Part shown: piece after piece, positions 9,991-11,409 of the stretch
Layout: the number at the start of each line of letters is the position of its first letter
Numbering within the stretch: the stretch's first letter is position 1
From: an uncultured Rhodovulum sp.
GTDB taxonomy: Bacteria > Pseudomonadota > Alphaproteobacteria > Rhodobacterales > Rhodobacteraceae
Direction of reading: 5' to 3'
Assembly (NCBI GenBank): GCA_946221765.1
Contig: CAMIMK010000071.1
Coordinates: 1-11,409, forward strand
Length of the DNA: 11,409 bases
Made by a program: the position numbers and the translations under genes
The notes under the pieces: model-generated
What the model was told of the DNA's origin: nothing
What the model saw: the letters and a program-made list of their open reading frames with translations, nothing else
Databases searched by the model: none

Positions 9991-10019
9991 GCCGGTCCAG
10001 CCCGAAGGCTGGACCTGGC
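9991..10019 (-). terminator. Strong hairpin downstream of aceE with UUCG tetraloop in minus-strand RNA
   Basis: A perfect 9-bp stem (9994-10002 with 10007-10015) encloses 4 nt and can extend by 3 bp past a one-base bulge (9991-9993 with 10017-10019). Read on the minus strand the loop is C(UUCG)G, an extra-stable tetraloop, which argues that the functional RNA comes from the aceE strand. It lies about 130 nt after the aceE stop. There is no T-run after it, so it could be a terminator lacking a U-tract, a 3'-end stabiliser or part of a small RNA. Confidence 0.5.
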
Positions 10020-10148
10020 CCTGCCGCCGCCGCAAAGGACGAGGGGGTCTTCGCAGGCTCTGCGACCGGGGTAATCGGGGGCGGATGGGACAGCGCCCCT
10101 GTGCGGGACGTCGACCGGGAGATCCGGACCATTCCCCCGGAAGTCGCC

Positions 10149-11409
10149 TCAGACCGTCCAAGGCGGCGGCGGAACTTCGGCCGGCGCCAGATCGGCCCGC
10201 GCCCGGGCCGATACCTCTGCCGGCAGGTGGCCGGCCTCGGCGAGGGCATTGACGGCGGCCAGCGCGATCGACGGGGGATCCACCTCGAAGAAGCCGCGCA
10301 ATGCCACTCGGCTGCTGCTGCGGCCGAAGCCGTCGGTGCCGAGCGGGACCAGCCGTGCCTCCAGATAGGGCGCGACCATCGAGGGCAGCGCCCGCACATA
10401 GTCGGTGGCCGCGATGACCGGCAGCGGTCCGGGCAGCAGGCGCGCCAGATGGCTCGTCCGCGTCCCGCCCGTCAGCCGGGCCTCGCGCTCGGCGGCCATG
10501 GCGTCGCGGGCGAGGGCCGACCAGCTCGTCGCGCTGAAGATGTCCGAGGCGAGGCCGTAGCGCTCGGCCAGCAGGTCCGCCGCCGCGATGACCTGGGGCA
10601 GGATCGCCCCCGAGCCGACGAGCCGGGCGCGGACCGGGGCCGCCGCATCGCCCCGGCCACCGAAGCGGTAGAGGCCCTTCAGCAGGTCCGCCTCCACTCC
10701 CTCCGGCAGGTCGGGCTGGGCATAGGGCTCGTTCATCACCGTGACATAGTGGAATTCGTCCCGGCCCTCGGTCATCATCGCCCGGGCGCCGTGGTCGAGG
10801 ATGACGGCCAGTTCCGCCGCGAAGGCCGGGTCCCAGGCGTGGCAGGTCGGCACGGTCGCGGCGACGAGGTGGCTGGAGCCATCCTGATGCTGGAGTCCCT
10901 CGCCGGAGAGGGTGGTCCGCCCCGCCGTCGCCCCGAGCAGGAAGCCCCGCGCGCGCTGGTCGGCGGCGGCCCAGATGAGATCCGCCACCCGCTGGAAGCC
11001 GAACATCGAGTAATAGATGTAGACCGGCAGCAGGGCGGTGCCATGCACGCTGTAGGCGGTGGCGGCGGCGGTCCAGGACGCGATCGCCCCGGCCTCGGTG
11101 ATCCCCTCCTCCAGAAGCTGGCCGTTCTTCGCCTCCTTGTAGAACAGCATCGAGGCGGCATCCTCTGGCACGTAGAGCTGGCCTTCGGGGGCATAGATGC
11201 CGATCTGGCGGAAGAGGTTGTCCATGCCGAAGGTGCGGGCCTCGTCGGCGACGATCGGCACGATGCGCGGCCCGAAGTCCCTGTCCTTCAGAAGGCCCGA
11301 CAGCATCCGCACCGCGGCGACGGTCGTCGACATCGGCTTGCCGCCGGGACGGAGGGCGAAGGCGGCATAGCTCTCGCGCGGGGGCACCGGCGGCGCGGGC
11401 GGGACGCTC
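10149..11409 (-). CDS. aceE: Pyruvate dehydrogenase E1, homodimeric type (C-terminal part; 5' end outside window)
   Basis: This is a TPP-dependent E1 that decarboxylates pyruvate and acetylates the lipoyl E2. The frame is open to the right edge, so 419 C-terminal residues are visible. Four E. coli AceE active-site residues fall at one constant offset of 466: Glu522 is visible Glu56 (VADEARTFGM), Glu571 is Glu105 (GITEAG), Tyr599 is Tyr133 (YIYYSMFGFQR) and His640 is His174 (GLQHQDG). This implies a full length near 885, as usual. GTG/ATG codons near the edge are internal, because the frame before them continues with a Pro-rich segment and the family's interdomain region. The C-terminal domain (LLGSGAILPQV, LGTDGFGRSSSR, FFEVDPPSIALAAV, in essence) is intact. 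No E2 gene follows on this strand within the window, unlike aceE-aceF operons. A related 2-oxoacid specificity (MdeB-like, 2-oxobutyrate) is less likely but not excluded. Confidence 0.95.
   Translation of the reverse strand, partial: SVPPAPPVPPRESYAAFALRPGGKPMSTTVAAVRMLSGLLKDRDFGPRIVPIVADEARTFGMDNLFRQIGIYAPEGQLYVPEDAASMLFYKEAKNGQLLEEGITEAGAIASWTAAATAYSVHGTALLPVYIYYSMFGFQRVADLIWAAADQRARGFLLGATAGRTTLSGEGLQHQDGSSHLVAATVPTCHAWDPAFAAELAVILDHGARAMMTEGRDEFHYVTVMNEPYAQPDLPEGVEADLLKGLYRFGGRGDAAAPVRARLVGSGAILPQVIAAADLLAERYGLASDIFSATSWSALARDAMAAEREARLTGGTRTSHLARLLPGPLPVIAATDYVRALPSMVAPYLEARLVPLGTDGFGRSSSRVALRGFFEVDPPSIALAAVNALAEAGHLPAEVSARARADLAPAEVPPPPWTV

Larger units (their letters stand above)
9770..10148. 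other. Gene-free stretch of 379 bp between small ORF and aceE
   Basis: No convincing gene was found here. Plus-strand ORFs starting at 9856 and 9869 are Pro/Arg-rich, unlike any family, and one runs into aceE antisense. Contents seen are an AT-rich patch at about 9806-9846, likely promoter DNA for the minus-strand small ORF; an inverted repeat at 9855-9871; a 6-bp stem at 9957-9962 with 9974-9979; and a strong hairpin at 9991-10019. No tRNA-like fold was recognised. Confidence 0.6.

Noticed and set aside
9856..10252. Plus-strand ORFs (72 and 127 codons) in the aceE downstream region
   Set aside because: Pro/Arg-rich, no ribosome site or family; the longer one overlaps the aceE C-terminus in antisense.

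Overview
The window looks like a chromosomal stretch of a high-GC alphaproteobacterium, most likely of the Rhodobacterales (Rhodobacteraceae/Paracoccaceae). The grounds are the very high GC content with GC-rich third codon positions, the style of the ThiC, enolase and LysR proteins, and an unusual ThiE-like protein. This is an inference from protein character; no search was run. No plasmid, phage, transposon, CRISPR or tRNA/rRNA signal was seen.

Layout, left to right. (1) The 3' part of a penicillin-acylase-family Ntn hydrolase gene runs off the left edge (+ strand). (2) A textbook TPP riboswitch precedes thiC (+). (3) thiD (-) converges on thiC across 32 nt that hold a perfect 14-bp palindrome. 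(4) A LysR-family regulator gene (-) lies directly upstream of thiD. It is divergent from guaD (guanine deaminase, +), and the gap between them holds a perfect 8+1+8 palindrome that is a candidate operator. (5) eno (enolase, +) is followed 6 nt later by a TTG-started ThiE/TenI-like gene that lacks most thiamine phosphate synthase signature residues. (6) A small 46-codon ORF (-) converges on that gene. (7) A gene-free stretch of about 380 bp holds a strong hairpin that would carry a UUCG tetraloop in minus-strand RNA. (8) The C-terminal half of a homodimeric pyruvate dehydrogenase E1 (aceE, -) runs off the right edge.

How the genes work together. ThiC makes HMP-phosphate and ThiD phosphorylates it to HMP-diphosphate, the pyrimidine half of thiamine diphosphate. 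TPP feeds back on thiC through the riboswitch. AceE is itself a TPP-dependent enzyme, and enolase feeds pyruvate formation, so much of the window concerns making or using TPP and central carbon flux. The lysR/guaD pair is a separate purine-catabolism module. Most of the window is ordinary core metabolism. The items most worth a second look are the degenerate ThiE-like protein behind eno, the lysR/guaD operator candidate, the hairpin downstream of aceE, and the absence of an E2 gene after aceE.
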